DNA of 64,000 bases from Lactococcus protaetiae (GCF_006965445.1 NZ_CP041356.1:496001-560000), one strand, 5' to 3'. Shown: positions 43,472-54,420, counted from the first letter of the stretch. Numbers and translations are program-made. The notes: generated by a model not told the origin, from the sequence alone.

Positions 43472-43993
43472 TCAATTTAGACTTACTTTCTTAATTATTT
43501 TAATATCTGAAGTTTTATTACTAAGTTCTATAAGTGCAATTTCAACAGCAAAGCCAGAGGGTATCAACTGGTTAGAAAGCATTGACTTTCCTACATTTGC
43601 AGCTTGCAGTCCTTGATGATTCATCAAGGTCAAATGCGGAACATAAGGAAACATTGGATTTTCTACGCCAGTAAATGACAATTCTTTTCGCAAATTATTG
43701 CGGAAAGCAATGATTCTATCATCAGAGAGTTGGAGAGTTAGTGTATCAGAGTGAGGAAAAATAGAGATTTTATCGAAAACAACATAAAAACTCTTTAGGC
43801 CAATGTTATCCATTGAATCTTTTATACTGGAAATATCTTCCTGAGTGAGTGCTGATTCTAAAGTGACATGAGGAAAATATCCAGCTTTATCCAGATGGTA
43901 AGTTGATAAGTGAGTTTTTTCAAAAATGTTCCAAACGCTTTGAATAAATTCATTGAACGCATCGTCAAATTTTAAAACAAGTGAATAATCCAT
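43472..43993 (-). CDS. 2'-5' RNA ligase/2H phosphoesterase family protein
   Basis: A 173-residue protein with two H-x-T/S motifs, HVTLES at about residues 42-47 and HLTLMN near 120, the catalytic pair of the 2H phosphoesterase (LigT-like) fold. The true substrate in bacteria is usually unknown; RNA 2',3'-cyclic ends are candidates. Its ATG lies 3 bp after the trpS stop without its own clear ribosome site, indicating coupling. Confidence 0.85.
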   Translation of the reverse strand: MDYSLVLKFDDAFNEFIQSVWNIFEKTHLSTYHLDKAGYFPHVTLESALTQEDISSIKDSMDNIGLKSFYVVFDKISIFPHSDTLTLQLSDDRIIAFRNNLRKELSFTGVENPMFPYVPHLTLMNHQGLQAANVGKSMLSNQLIPSGFAVEIALIELSNKTSDIKIIKKVSLN

Positions 43994-43996
43994 ATA

Positions 43997-45022
43997 TTAT
44001 TTAAAATAATTAATTCCCATAGCAAACTTAACTTCATCAAGCGTTTGACTAGCGACAGCCTCCGCTTTCAAAGAACCCTGCTTGAGCATATCATAGACAT
44101 AGTCCATATTTTTGGCAAACTCAATTCGGCGTTCACGTATTGGTGACAGTTCTCGGTCAAGCACTTCGAGCAAATAGCGTTTTGTTTTCACATCACCAAG
44201 TCCACCTGCCTGATATTGCGCCTTCATCTCAGCAATAGTTGCCGCATCATCTGCATTACCAAAAACATCAAGATAATGGAAAACCATATTTCCTTCGATT
44301 TTACCAGGGTCTTCAACTTTGATGTGGTCAGGATCAGTGTACATACTCATCACTTTTTTCTTCAAAGTATCCAAGTCGTCCGCAAGGAAAATTCCATTAT
44401 TGAGTGATTTAGACATTTTTGCATTACCATCTAGACCTGGTAAACGTCCAGCAGCCTCGTTTTCAGGGTAGATTCCCTCTGGTTCAACTAAAACATCGGC
44501 ATGGTAAGCATTGTTGAATGAACGTACAATCTCACGTGTTTGCTCAATCATTGGTTTTTGGTCATTACCAACAGGCACATGAGTCGCCTTAAAAGCTGTA
44601 ATATCAGCCGCCTGTGACACAGGATAGACTAAAAATCCTGCGGGGATAGATTCACCAAAACCTTTTTGAGCAATCTCCGTCTTAACTGTCGGATTACGCT
44701 CCAAGCGCGCCAAAGAAACAAGATTCATGTAATACATGGACAATTCAGCAAGCTCTGGAATCTGACTTTGAATAAAAATCGTTGATTTTTCAGGGTCAAG
44801 TCCAGCTGCTAGATAGTCTAGTGCAACATCACCCACAGATTGAATAATTTTTTCGGGTTCTTTGGCATGGTCGGTCAATGCTTGCTGGTCGGCAAGAAAG
44901 ACAAACATATTATACTTGCCTTCATTTTGCATTTTCACGCGATTTTGGAGCGATCCGACGTAATGCCCGATGTGAAGTTTTCCAGTAGGGCGGTCGCCCG
45001 TTAATATAGTTGGTTTAGTCAT
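43997..45022 (-). CDS. trpS: Tryptophanyl-tRNA synthetase
   Basis: A class Ic synthetase charging tRNA-Trp. [16 protein letters not shown] holds the HIGH motif (residues 16-19) and KMSKSLNN the second signature at about residue 202. The 341 residues are typical of the Lactobacillales form. It is preceded by a T-box leader, but about 650 bp of mosaic repeat lies between that leader and the ATG. No Shine-Dalgarno sequence is visible; instead a hairpin GAGCTTA/TAAGCTC sits 12 bp upstream. Confidence 0.96.
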   Translation of the reverse strand: MTKPTILTGDRPTGKLHIGHYVGSLQNRVKMQNEGKYNMFVFLADQQALTDHAKEPEKIIQSVGDVALDYLAAGLDPEKSTIFIQSQIPELAELSMYYMNLVSLARLERNPTVKTEIAQKGFGESIPAGFLVYPVSQAADITAFKATHVPVGNDQKPMIEQTREIVRSFNNAYHADVLVEPEGIYPENEAAGRLPGLDGNAKMSKSLNNGIFLADDLDTLKKKVMSMYTDPDHIKVEDPGKIEGNMVFHYLDVFGNADDAATIAEMKAQYQAGGLGDVKTKRYLLEVLDRELSPIRERRIEFAKNMDYVYDMLKQGSLKAEAVASQTLDEVKFAMGINYFK

Positions 45023-45049
45023 AATTTAAGATGAGCTTATCAAGGAGTA

Positions 45050-45668
45050 AGCTCAATTCCTTTCTTCAGTTTAATGTGCTATCTTAGCCCTTTGGGCTAC
45101 GCTGTCGATTCTCGCTACGGGCACGGAAGTGCCTAGTCGAAGTCGCAACTCGCTACGTGCTTCGCACGCCGTTCTATGAACGGTCTACACAACTTCGTTG
45201 CCCTGCTGTCCGTTTGATTGCCATTTGGCGTTGGCTCTATTCTTGTCACTTTAGTGACTTAGAGATAGAGGACAAATGTTCATCGGCACTTTAGTGCCTT
45301 ACAGCCAATGCCTTTTGCTCTTGGGACAAACGGACAAATGTCCTATGGTCATGCGAAGCTAACTGCTAAAGCAGTAAGAGCAAAAAGCAAAGCGATAGGG
45401 CAAAATGGTGTTTTATTGCCCTAGGGTCTAAGCGCTTTGCGACTCGACTACTTAGCGAGAACCGTGCGACTCAGCGCTTCAGCGCCTAACGAGCACGGAT
45501 ACCTGCGGTGTGGACAGCGTAGCGCTTAGACTTCAGGGACAGGATAATCTCATATCTTTGATGTTAAGCAGACTGTTGCAGCTTTAGCTGCGTACAGGTC
45601 GCTTAGTTGTTACACCTAGAGGTTGTGCTCTAACATAGGAGTGCTGATGAAGTAAAAGTAATCACTTC
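45050..45668. repeat. Mosaic stem-loop repeat R8 between the T-box and trpS
   Basis: The largest mosaic, about 620 bp. It has GCTGTCGATTCTCGCTAC, variable palindrome GGGCACGGAAGTGCC (45119-45133) and TAGTCGAAGTCGCAA. A long block from GTCCGTTTGATTGCC through TCACTTTAGTGA to GGACAAATGTTC is shared with 54180-54260. ACTGCTAAAGCAGT, GCGCTTCAGCGC and a TTAAGCAGACTGTTG-GCAGCTTTAGCTGC-GTACAGGTCGC module follow, the last shared with 60.4 kb. It ends TGATGAAGTAAAAGTAATCACTTC. It would be transcribed as part of the trpS leader. Confidence 0.85.
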
Positions 45669-45679
45669 AAATTTGGAGC

Positions 45680-46055
45680 AAAAAAGCCCGTAGAACATCA
45701 TAAAAAATAATGCTCTACGGGCGCTATCTGCGCGGTGCCACCGTGATTTGAAACCATAAGATTTCCTCAAAACTTGCCAAAGACAAGTCGCTTTATAACG
45801 GAAGCTACCGCAATTTTTTCAAGAGATGAATACTTCATTAAGGTTGTGAATTCAACTTGTGTTGCTTTTAACAGCGAACCCAAGGAACAACCTCTGTGTG
45901 TAACAACTAAGCGACCTCTACGGTAGCTAAAGCTACAACAGTCTGCTTAACAGGTCACACACCATAGCGAATCTACGTTATCCATTCGCACTCTAAGCAG
46001 AACTCGTATCAAAGTGTAGTTCGACAAAAAAACAGAGTTTCCGAACACGTCTATT
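45680..46055 (-). promoter_or_regulatory. T-box riboswitch upstream of trpS
   Basis: On the minus strand the T-box core GGTGGCACCGCG (45733-45744) is followed by a strong terminator: CCCGTAGA and CAT pairing back to ATG and TCTACGGG with six Ts (45680-45723). Uncharged tRNA should favour the antiterminator. Trp specificity is inferred from trpS downstream; I could not assign the UGG specifier with confidence. The 5' two-thirds (45840-46055) is unusual: it resembles both the plsX leader (58990-59265) and modules of R8/R9. Confidence 0.85.
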
Positions 46056-46274
46056 GTAAAAATTATTTTTGCTTTTTTTAATTGCAAATCAAGCCCATTC
46101 ACTTCGTTGAAAACATCGACTTACACCACCGCCGACTTTCTAGAGATTTCATTAAGATGGCTCAAAAATGTATTTCATTTTGAGTACATCTAGTATCAAA
46201 GCTACTTTCTTGATGATTTAAATTTTACACTTTTTGTAAGAAACTGTCAATTGCTTCAATCTGGTAGTAATTTC

Positions 46275-46303
46275 TTGAATTTCTTAGGATAAAGCGCTAT
46301 ACT
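46275..46303 (+). promoter_or_regulatory. Promoter of the OsmC-family gene
   Basis: TTGAAT, a 17-bp spacer, then TATACT, about 105 bp before the ATG. Confidence 0.7.
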
Positions 46304-46407
46304 CAAAATGTAAAAAATGTTTTACATTTAAAAGATTACAATAAATGAGTTTGTATGCCCAATCTTTCATCTTTGGGTAGTCGAACTCTACCCAAAAGGA
46401 GAAAATT

Positions 46408-46845
46408 ATGGCAAACGTATCCACAGCATCTGCACACTGGGAAGATTCACTTGAAAATGGTTTTGGTACAATTTCAGCAGAAAGTTCACAACTTTTTACA
46501 GAAGTTCCTTACAATTTTAAAGCACGTCTTGATAGTCAAGCACATATTACAACACCAGAAGAATTACTTGGTGCAGCTCACGCCGCTTGTTTTAGTATGG
46601 CGTTCTCTCTTGTTTTAGGAACAAAAGGACTTGTCCCAACGAGTGTAGATACTACTGCTGACGTTACTTTTGACGTTACACCAGACGGACCAGCTATTAC
46701 TGGAATCAAATTAACCAATCATTCTGTTATCCCTGGACTATCAGAAAAAGATTTTCAAGAAATTGCCCAAGTAGTAAAGGAAAATTGCCCAGTTTCAAAG
46801 GCTTTGGCAGGAGTTGATATTACCTTAGAAGCAATTTTAGGATGA
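46408..46845 (+). CDS. OsmC/Ohr-family peroxiredoxin
   Basis: Thiol-dependent hydroperoxide reductase of the OsmC subfamily (145 residues). The two reactive cysteines are in AAHAACFSMAFS (about residue 62) and KENCPVSKAL (about 128), the spacing of OsmC proteins. It detoxifies organic hydroperoxides using bacillithiol or lipoylated partners in other species. AAAAGGAG precedes the ATG; it is monocistronic with repeats on both sides. Confidence 0.92.
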   Translation: MANVSTASAHWEDSLENGFGTISAESSQLFTEVPYNFKARLDSQAHITTPEELLGAAHAACFSMAFSLVLGTKGLVPTSVDTTADVTFDVTPDGPAITGIKLTNHSVIPGLSEKDFQEIAQVVKENCPVSKALAGVDITLEAILG

Positions 46846-46847
46846 AG

Positions 46848-47190
46848 TCAAGACTTATTCAGTGGGAGTTTCGTAAAACATTTGTCCATTTTCTCTAGTC
46901 GCTAAAGCGACTGATAAAAGGGCAACTCGCCACTGAATTTAAGGTACAACCTCACATCAAAGATATGAGGTCATCTTGTCCAGAAGCCTAAGTGCTAAAG
47001 CACTAACGCCCTAGGGCAGTCGGACGAAATTCAAAGATTGCCTATTTCGCCTTATCGCTTTAGCGAGTTGCGACTTCGGCTAGGCACGTCCGTGCCGTAG
47101 CGAGAATCGACAGCGCAGTGAAACGGAGATAGAGCGAATGGACAGCGGAGCGAAGCGAAGATAGCACGCACTTGTTTTGATAAAAATTGG
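46848..47190. repeat. Mosaic stem-loop repeat R7
   Basis: An expanded R2-type unit closely parallel to R5: GAAGTCAAGACTTATTCAGTGG, CATTTGTCCATTTTCTCTAGTCGC, then TCGCTAAAGCGA where R5 has a longer insert. CACTGAATTTAAGG, stem ACCTCACATC/GATATGAGGT, hairpin AGTGCTAAAGCACT (R5 has AGTGCTTTAGCACT) and GTCGGACGAAATTCAAAG follow. The core then departs and carries a reversed CTCGCTAC module around GGCACGTCCGTGCC (47083-47096), and it ends TAGCACGCACTTGTTTTGATAAAAA. Confidence 0.9.
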
Positions 47191-47193
47191 AGA

Positions 47194-47219
47194 AAACGAG
47201 CAAAAATGCTCGTTTTTTT
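47194..47219 (+). terminator. Intrinsic terminator downstream of repeat R7
   Basis: CGAGCA/TGCTCG around AAAA, followed by TTTTTTT. It is the first proper terminator after the OsmC gene. Confidence 0.75.
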
Positions 47220-47440
47220 GGTACAATGAATTTATTGAACTAATTAATTGAGTTCTGCTCGTTTGAAATCAGTGAAAGTAGAAGTTCTACTGTCCATTTG
47301 CTCCGTCTTCATTCTGTTATACTGTTGATTCACCGCAGGTATCCAGTAGCAAGACGAACTGGCAACTTCCAGAACCCTGCTTTCGTATGAACCTGTAATT
47401 TTCTTAATTTCAGGACGATTGCCCCTCATATCTTAAAGGA
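47220..47440. other. Spacer with mosaic fragments before the VOC gene
   Basis: Contains GTCCATTTGCTC and GGTATCCAGTAGCAAGACGA words seen in other mosaics, and a TTATACT box at about 47316. I see no gene. Confidence 0.4.
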
Positions 47441-47448
47441 GTATGATT

Positions 47449-47817
47449 ATGACTTTTAATATGTGCACTATGCTTTACGTTCAAGATGTAAAAGCAGAAG
47501 CTAACTTTTTTCAATCCATCGGATTTGCAGAAATTTCTCGCGAAACAATTGCGGAATCTGAAACAGTAACCTTTGCTCCGCAAGCAGAAGGAAATGCTCG
47601 TTTGCAGATTTTTGATATTGAATTTATCAAGTTAATGAGTCCAGAAGTAGCTGATAATAAGCCATCTATTTTATTTACAGTATCAGATATTTCAAAATGG
47701 CATGATAATGTCAAGACTCAAGGAGGTTTTATCAGTGATTTACAAGATATGGGCGGTAAATGCACATTCAACTTTCAAAGTCCAAGTGGTTCTTATTTTG
47801 CCTTCATGGAAGCCTAA
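47449..47817 (+). CDS. VOC (glyoxalase/bleomycin-resistance fold) family protein
   Basis: A 122-residue beta-alpha-beta-beta-beta fold: MTFNMCTMLYVQDVKAEANFFQSIGF opens the first module and PSILFTVSDISKWHDNV the second, ending FNFQSPSGSYFAFME. Substrate and metal use cannot be predicted. The start at 47449 is 7 bp from AAAGGAG; the ATG at 47443 is too close. Monocistronic. Confidence 0.85.
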   Translation: MTFNMCTMLYVQDVKAEANFFQSIGFAEISRETIAESETVTFAPQAEGNARLQIFDIEFIKLMSPEVADNKPSILFTVSDISKWHDNVKTQGGFISDLQDMGGKCTFNFQSPSGSYFAFMEA

Positions 47818-47828
47818 ATACGAAAAAT

Positions 47829-47854
47829 TAAAAGTGCTAGTTAGCACTTTTTTG
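47829..47854 (+). terminator. Terminator after the VOC gene
   Basis: AAAGTGCTA/TAGCACTTT with a 2-nt loop, then TTTTG. Confidence 0.8.
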
Positions 47855-48040
47855 TTTAACGATAATCAAAGAACCTATGAAAGATTAATAAATATTCAAT
47901 ACAGTATCAGAATAAAAAATGTATATAATTTTGAGGTTAGTATAAGATAAAATAGTTTTATCATACAGAGAAAGTGGTTTTAATTGCTCATATTTATGAT
48001 ATGATATGATTAGATAATAATGTAAGTAGGTTTAACCCTG

Positions 48041-49033
48041 ATGATTTTTAATTATATTTATACTACTTTCCTAACAATTCTCTATACACTTGTGATGTCA
48101 TTTGCTTTGGGTGGCTATTTAAAAGAACATAAGAAGAACTACTTATTAATAACACTGTATTTTCTTCTTCTTATCTTGAACGGTCTACTTGTAACCATGT
48201 CGGAAACATTTAAAACATTTGCCAGTGATTATAATCGACAATTTATGGTAAATCCAATCATTGAAACGCTTTATTATTTAGCGATTTTTGCAATTGCTTT
48301 AAAGCTAATTAATGAATTACTTGGAGAAAAGATAAAATCTCACCAATACGGAATTTATATCGTGTTTGCTTTGTGGCTCATTGTGGTTCCTTTTTTTAGT
48401 AATTCTGCATTGAAAGTATGGCTCTACTATTTTCCAAGTCAGGCTGTCACAATTTATATGGGAATTTACTTGCTCAAGCACTACCGTAAGATAGAACAGT
48501 CAATTGTATGGCGGAATTATGCGAAATGGCTAGGTCTATTAGCTTTGATTTTTGGAATAGCTATTGTTTCAGAAGATACTTTTGTTATTTTCTTTAGAGA
48601 TATCTATCACGCTAATATGTTAAAAATTCATAATCGCAATGTATCTGAGGATATTTTTCACATCTCGCTTTGTATAGTAGCGATCAAGTATTTTTTGTTT
48701 AATTATAAAACAAACTCTGTAAATCAAATAATTCCTTCTTCACTAGATATGGTAAATATTGAGGTTGATGAAGAAAATGTTGTGCGCACAGATGAGGAAG
48801 CATCCTACTTTGATAAATTTGTAGCTACTTATGGTATCACTCAAAGAGAAGCGGAAATTCTTGACTTACTCATAAAACGCAAACACAACCAAGAAATTGC
48901 AAACCAACTCTACCTCTCTCTTGGAACAGTAAAAACACATACCCACAATATTTTTATCAAACTTCAAATTGAGCGGCGCTCAGATGTTTGTGAAGTGTGG
49001 GAAAACTTCAAAAAGTCGGAAAAACTTAAATAA
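48041..49033 (+). CDS. aguR: Membrane-embedded LuxR-type regulator of agmatine catabolism (AguR-like)
   Basis: About seven hydrophobic helices in the first 225 residues, then a cytosolic LuxR helix-turn-helix (ITQREAEILDLLIKRKHNQEIANQLYLSLGTVKTHTHNIF, split in the domain, about 272-325). This one-component, transmembrane architecture and its place ahead of aguB match AguR of Lactococcus lactis, which activates the operon in response to agmatine. It is transcribed in the same direction as the operon but ends in its own terminator. Confidence 0.9.
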   Translation: MIFNYIYTTFLTILYTLVMSFALGGYLKEHKKNYLLITLYFLLLILNGLLVTMSETFKTFASDYNRQFMVNPIIETLYYLAIFAIALKLINELLGEKIKSHQYGIYIVFALWLIVVPFFSNSALKVWLYYFPSQAVTIYMGIYLLKHYRKIEQSIVWRNYAKWLGLLALIFGIAIVSEDTFVIFFRDIYHANMLKIHNRNVSEDIFHISLCIVAIKYFLFNYKTNSVNQIIPSSLDMVNIEVDEENVVRTDEEASYFDKFVATYGITQREAEILDLLIKRKHNQEIANQLYLSLGTVKTHTHNIFIKLQIERRSDVCEVWENFKKSEKLK

Positions 49034-49043
49034 ATAATGATAA

Positions 49044-49079
49044 AAATATCTGTCCTAAATGAACAGATATTTTCTTTTT
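49044..49079 (+). terminator. Terminator after aguR
   Basis: AAATATCTGT/ACAGATATTT, then TCTTTTTG. Confidence 0.85.
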
Positions 49080-49209
49080 GTAAAGATGAAAGCTTCATAA
49101 ATCATTAAGTAAATGCTCTAAACCTTACTAAACTTTTTAATTTAAACTATTGATATAAAAGGGCTTTCATGAATTTTCAAAGATTATATCTTTAGGTTGA
49201 TTGTTTTAA

Positions 49210-50316
<1,107 letters not shown>

Positions 50317-50331
50317 GAAAGCGTGTCTTCT

Positions 50332-51693
50332 ATGGAAAATGGAAAGAAAAAATTTAGCTTAGCGAGTGCAATTCTTTCTGTCATTTGTGTTGTTTTTGTT
50401 GCCGAGGCAGCAGCGCCTGTTGCTGCCATTGGTAACTCTCAGTTCTTTTGGTGGATTGTTTTGATTATTGCTTTTCTGTTGCCTTATGGTCTGATTACTT
50501 CTGAGCTTGGAACAACTTATACAGGTGAAGGAGGACTTTATGATTGGGTAACAAAGGCTTTCGGTCATCGCTGGGGAGCGCGTGTTTCTTGGTTTTATTG
50601 GATTAATTTCCCGCTTTGGATGGCTTCGCTTGCTGTACTTTGCCCAGACTTACTACAAAAAATATTTGGTTTTCAACTCAATACACCTATTGCATTGGTT
50701 ATTGAACTTGTCTTTATTTGGGTGATTGTCTTAATCAGTCTATATCCAGTAAGTGATAGTGTTTGGATTCTGAATGGTGGCGCAGTCATAAAGGTATTCT
50801 TAGCTTTGGCATTAGGTGGATTTGGAGTTTATTCTGCAATCACACACGGTGTAGCGAACCACTATACCTTAGCTTCACTTTTACCAAGCTTTGATTTGCA
50901 TAGTTTATCTTTTATCTCAGTGATTATCTTTAATCTGCTAGGCTTTGAAGTAATATGTACCTTTGCTGATAGTATGGAAAATCCTAAGAAACAAATTCCC
51001 CAATCAATCATTATTGGTGGGGTGGTCATTGCAGCGATTTATATGTTTTCAGCTTTTGGGATTGGTGTTGCGATTCCAACGGATAAACTTTCGACAAGTT
51101 CAGGCTTAGTGGATAGTTTTCAAGTGATGTTAGGCACACCAACGGGCTGGTTTATCAGTTTGATTGCCTTTCTGTTTATGCTGACTTTGTTTGGCAATAT
51201 GGTTTCCTGGTCACAAGGGGTAAATAATATTGCAAGTTATGCTGCTGATAATGGTGATATGCCTAAATTCTTCTCAAAACGGCGTTCGTCTAATGGAATA
51301 TCTTGGGGAGCTGCATTGATGAATGGGATTGTGGCAACGATAATTGTCGTTATTGCTCCAATCTTACCCAATCAGGACTTGTTCTGGTCATTCTTCTCTT
51401 TGAATCTTGTTTTGTTCTTATTAAGTTATGTTCCAGTATTTCCTGCTTTCTTTAAGTTGCGTAAAATTGATCCTGATACTCCTCGCCCTTTTCGTGTAAG
51501 TGGTGGTACGGGACTATTGAAGTTATACACAGCTTTACCGATGATTATTATCATTATTTCACTCATTTTTACTGCTATTCCACTGCAATTTGATAAGGCT
51601 TCGCTAACAGAACAGCTTCCGATTACGATTGGAGCAATTATCTTTATCATTATTGGTGAATTAATTATTTGGACAAAAAAGATAAAAAAATAA
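50332..51693 (+). CDS. aguD: Agmatine/putrescine antiporter
   Basis: An APC-superfamily exchanger with about 12 helices (453 residues from this ATG; GTG at 50323 is also possible) that swaps external agmatine for internal putrescine. Conserved helix 1 is ASAILSVICVVFVAEAAAPVAAIGN, and the amphipathic loop with TYTGEGGLYDWV is typical of glutamate/GABA-type antiporters. It lies 15 bp after aguB and 13 bp before aguA, so it is clearly part of the operon. Confidence 0.92.
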   Translation: MENGKKKFSLASAILSVICVVFVAEAAAPVAAIGNSQFFWWIVLIIAFLLPYGLITSELGTTYTGEGGLYDWVTKAFGHRWGARVSWFYWINFPLWMASLAVLCPDLLQKIFGFQLNTPIALVIELVFIWVIVLISLYPVSDSVWILNGGAVIKVFLALALGGFGVYSAITHGVANHYTLASLLPSFDLHSLSFISVIIFNLLGFEVICTFADSMENPKKQIPQSIIIGGVVIAAIYMFSAFGIGVAIPTDKLSTSSGLVDSFQVMLGTPTGWFISLIAFLFMLTLFGNMVSWSQGVNNIASYAADNGDMPKFFSKRRSSNGISWGAALMNGIVATIIVVIAPILPNQDLFWSFFSLNLVLFLLSYVPVFPAFFKLRKIDPDTPRPFRVSGGTGLLKLYTALPMIIIIISLIFTAIPLQFDKASLTEQLPITIGAIIFIIIGELIIWTKKIKK

Positions 51694-51706
51694 AGGAGAA
51701 ATAAAA

Positions 51707-52804
51707 ATGTCAAAACGTATTATTGGTACTACACCAAAACAAGATGGATTTCGGATGCCTGCTGAATTTGAAGCACAAAAGCAAGTGTTTATGATTTGGC
51801 CAGAACGTCCAGACAACTGGCGTGATGGTGCAAAACCAGTACAGGTTGCATTTGCCAATGTGGCTAAGGCAATCAGTCAATTTACGCCTGTCACAATGTT
51901 GGTTTCTAAAGTACAATATCAAAATGCCCGTTATCAACTGGCGGATGAAATCAGAGTGATTGAGGTCTCAAATAATGATTCTTGGGTGCGAGATTGTGGA
52001 CCGACATTCGTGATTAATGATAAGGGTGAACTTCGTGCAAATGACTGGACTTTTAATGCATGGGGAGGATTAGTTGATGGTTTATACTTCCCTTGGGATC
52101 AAGATGATTTAGTTGCACAAAAGGTTTGTGAGTTGGAAGCTGTTGATTCTTATCGAACAAATGATTTTGTACTGGAAGGTGGCTCTTTCCATGTTGATGG
52201 AGAGGGGACGGTTTTAACGACAGAAATGTGTCTTTTGTCTGAGGGACGGAATCCCCATATGACTAAAGTAGAAATTGAAAATATGCTTAAAGAGCATTTG
52301 AATGCTGAAAAAGTCCTTTGGCTTGGTGATGGGATTGACCCAGAAGAAACAAATGGTCATGTGGATGATGTCGCGTGTTTTGTTGCTCCGGGTGAGGTGG
52401 CTTGTATTTATACAGAGGATGTTCATTCACCTTTTTACGAGGCAGCACAGGATGCTTACAAACGTTTGAGTGAAATGACAGATGCCAAAGGTCGTCAACT
52501 GAAAGTGCATAAGCTGACTTGTCCAGTCAATAACGTTACGATTAAGGGTGATTTTAAGATTGATACGGTTGAAGGAACACTTCCTCGCGAAGACGGCGAT
52601 ATCTGTATCGCTTCCTATATGAATTTCTTGATTACAAATAATGGGGTTATCGTTCCGCAATATGGGGATGAAAATGATGCATTAGCTTTGCAACAGGTTC
52701 AGGAGATGTTCCCAGAACGTGAAATTGTCGGGGTCAATACTGTAGAAGTAGTATATGGTGGGGGAAATATTCACTGTATTACGCAACAACAACCTAAGGC
52801 ATAG
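51707..52804 (+). CDS. aguA: Agmatine deiminase
   Basis: Hydrolyses agmatine to N-carbamoylputrescine and ammonia. This guanidine-modifying-fold enzyme shows WVRDCGPTFVIN, the catalytic His in NGHVDDVACF and the nucleophilic Cys357 in GGGNIHCITQQQP. The 365 residues are full length. AAAGGAG lies upstream. Together with aguB and aguC it yields ATP, ammonia and putrescine. Confidence 0.96.
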   Translation: MSKRIIGTTPKQDGFRMPAEFEAQKQVFMIWPERPDNWRDGAKPVQVAFANVAKAISQFTPVTMLVSKVQYQNARYQLADEIRVIEVSNNDSWVRDCGPTFVINDKGELRANDWTFNAWGGLVDGLYFPWDQDDLVAQKVCELEAVDSYRTNDFVLEGGSFHVDGEGTVLTTEMCLLSEGRNPHMTKVEIENMLKEHLNAEKVLWLGDGIDPEETNGHVDDVACFVAPGEVACIYTEDVHSPFYEAAQDAYKRLSEMTDAKGRQLKVHKLTCPVNNVTIKGDFKIDTVEGTLPREDGDICIASYMNFLITNNGVIVPQYGDENDALALQQVQEMFPEREIVGVNTVEVVYGGGNIHCITQQQPKA

Positions 52805-52827
52805 AAGGATAAGAGAGGGGAAGAAAA

Positions 52828-53774
52828 ATGGGAAAGCGTATTGTCGTTGCTCTTGGGGGAATGCGATTCTGACAGACAATCCAACAGCTCAAGCACAAGC
52901 GGAAGCTCTTCAAAGAACTGCTGAACAGTTAATTCCGTTGATTAAAGGGAATGATGTTGAGATGGTCATCACACATGGTAATGGTCCTCAAGTTGGAAAT
53001 CTGTTGTTGCAACAATTGGAGAGTGATTCTCCTAAAAATCCTGCAATGCCTCTTGATACTGCGGTTGCTATGACTCAAGGACAAATTGGTTTTTGGATGG
53101 GTCAAGCATTTACTAAGGCTCTGGTTGATAATAAGATGTCAGAAGTTCCCTTTGTGTCTGTGGTGACTAGAACGGTTGTTGATGCTAATGACTCTGCTTT
53201 TGAAAATCCAACGAAACCGATTGGACCTTTTTATACAGAGCAAGAGGTTAAAGAGATTCAAATAAAATATCCTGACTGGAAAATAATTGAGGACGCAGGG
53301 CGTGGTTATCGTCGTGTTGTACCTTCACCATTGCCTTTACGTATTGTGGAAGCGGAAGCAATTAAGCCTTTATTAGATGCAGCTGTGTTAGTGACGGTAT
53401 CTGGTGGCGGAGGTATTCCGGTTGTTGAGGAGGATAATGGTTTTAAAGGTGTTGAAGCGGTCATTGACAAAGATTTTTCTGCAGCCAAGCTTGCTGAACT
53501 TGTGGATGCAGATGAACTTGTGATTTTTACTTCTGTTGGCGATGTTTTTCTGAATTATGGTAAACCCAACCAGCAGACTTTAGGGACTGTTTCGGTGAGT
53601 GAGATGAAGAAGTATTTGGCTGAGAATCAATTTGCAGCAGGTTCGATGAAGCCTAAAGTTGCAGCAGCAGTTTCTTTTGTGGAGAATACGGGAAAAGTTG
53701 CTACGATTACTTCACTTGATAATGTAACAAACTTTGTTAAAAGTGGTGCAGGAACACGAATTATTCCTGATTAA
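52828..53774 (+). pseudogene. aguC: Carbamate kinase AguC, apparent one-base frameshift near the N-terminus
   Basis: Makes ATP from carbamoyl phosphate and ADP, the energy-yielding last step of the pathway. From ATG 52828 (GAGAGGGGAAG upstream) it reads MGKRIVVALGG, then stops. One extra base at the GGGGGAA run (52855-52861) restores LGGNAILTD, the universal carbamate-kinase start, and the rest is intact to 53774 (315 residues; GPQVGNLLLQ, CSGGGGIPV-like VSGGGGIPVVE and PKVAAAVSF). An in-frame reading that begins inside aguA is spurious. Sequence error is likely; a real loss would cut the ATP yield. Confidence 0.9.
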
Positions 53775-53780
53775 AGTAAT

Positions 53781-53816
53781 AAAAAATAGTATGGGAAAAA
53801 TGCCATGCTATTTTTT
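53781..53816 (+). terminator. Terminator of the agu operon
   Basis: AAAAAATAGTATGG pairs with CCATGCTATTTTTT (one G-T pair) around GAAAAATG. A strong, symmetric stem with a T-run. Confidence 0.9.
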
Positions 53817-53879
53817 GCAATTTTAATCACAATATTGGTCATAAGAATGAGGTGAAGGCGCTTAGTTTTTGCTATAACT

Positions 53880-54420
53880 GAGTTCATACGATTAGAATGG
53901 GTGAAAAAATATAAGTCTCTCTAAGAAACTTCGTTTCTCTACGAGATTTCCTATCTCCGTACTTATTGCATCACGCTGTCCATTGGCTTATGTGCTAAAG
54001 CACAAAGTTTTCATCATTTCTTGCCAATCGTATTCCCATCTTGGTATAATTGAGTTCGCAACACCAGAAGATATGAGAGAAGATAGCTCTGCTGTCCATT
54101 CTCGCTACATCGCTAAAGCGATGAGTCGAAGTGGCAACTGGAACCTGTTCTACGAACAGATCTACGCGACCTTGTCGCTCCGCTGTCCGTTTGATTGCCA
54201 TTTGGCGTTGCCTCTATTCTTGTCACTTTAGTGACTTAGAGATAGAGGACAAATGTTCTAGGGTCATGCGAAGCTAGGAGCTGAAGCTCCACTGAAAAAA
54301 TGTGTCCGCTCTCGCTACGGTGCTAAAGCACTTAGTCGAGTGGCAAGAGCAAAAGGCAATCACATTTTCCTATCTCTCTACGCTTCTTGACGGTGTTACT
54401 CTCATATTGTTATAATTTGA
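53880..54420. repeat. Mosaic stem-loop repeat R12 ending in a promoter
   Basis: A gene-free stretch of over 500 bp. It contains two CTCGCTAC-palindrome-(T/G)AGTCGA modules with different palindromes: ATCGCTAAAGCGAT (54109-54122) and GGTGCTAAAGCACT (54317-54330). It also has ATCTACGCGACCTTGTCGCT, the GTCCGTTTGATTGCC to GGACAAATGTTC block shared with R8, and GAGCTGAAGCTC. Two promoter-like pairs lie inside: TTGCCA-18-TATAAT (54021-54050) and TTGACG-18-TATAAT (54387-54416). Confidence 0.88.
54387..54416 (+). promoter_or_regulatory. Permease promoter supplied by the end of repeat R12
   Basis: TTGACG, an 18-bp spacer, then TATAAT, in the same terminal module that carries the recO promoter. Confidence 0.7.

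Noticed and set aside
52755-52860. Carbamate kinase starting inside aguA
   Set aside because: This frame only reaches the kinase through the missing base. The ATG at 52828 with GAGAGGGG and MGKRIVVALGG is the real beginning.
53983-54231. Open frames on both strands within 53983-54231
   Set aside because: They are readings of repeat R12. The GC-richer hairpins happen to lack stops.
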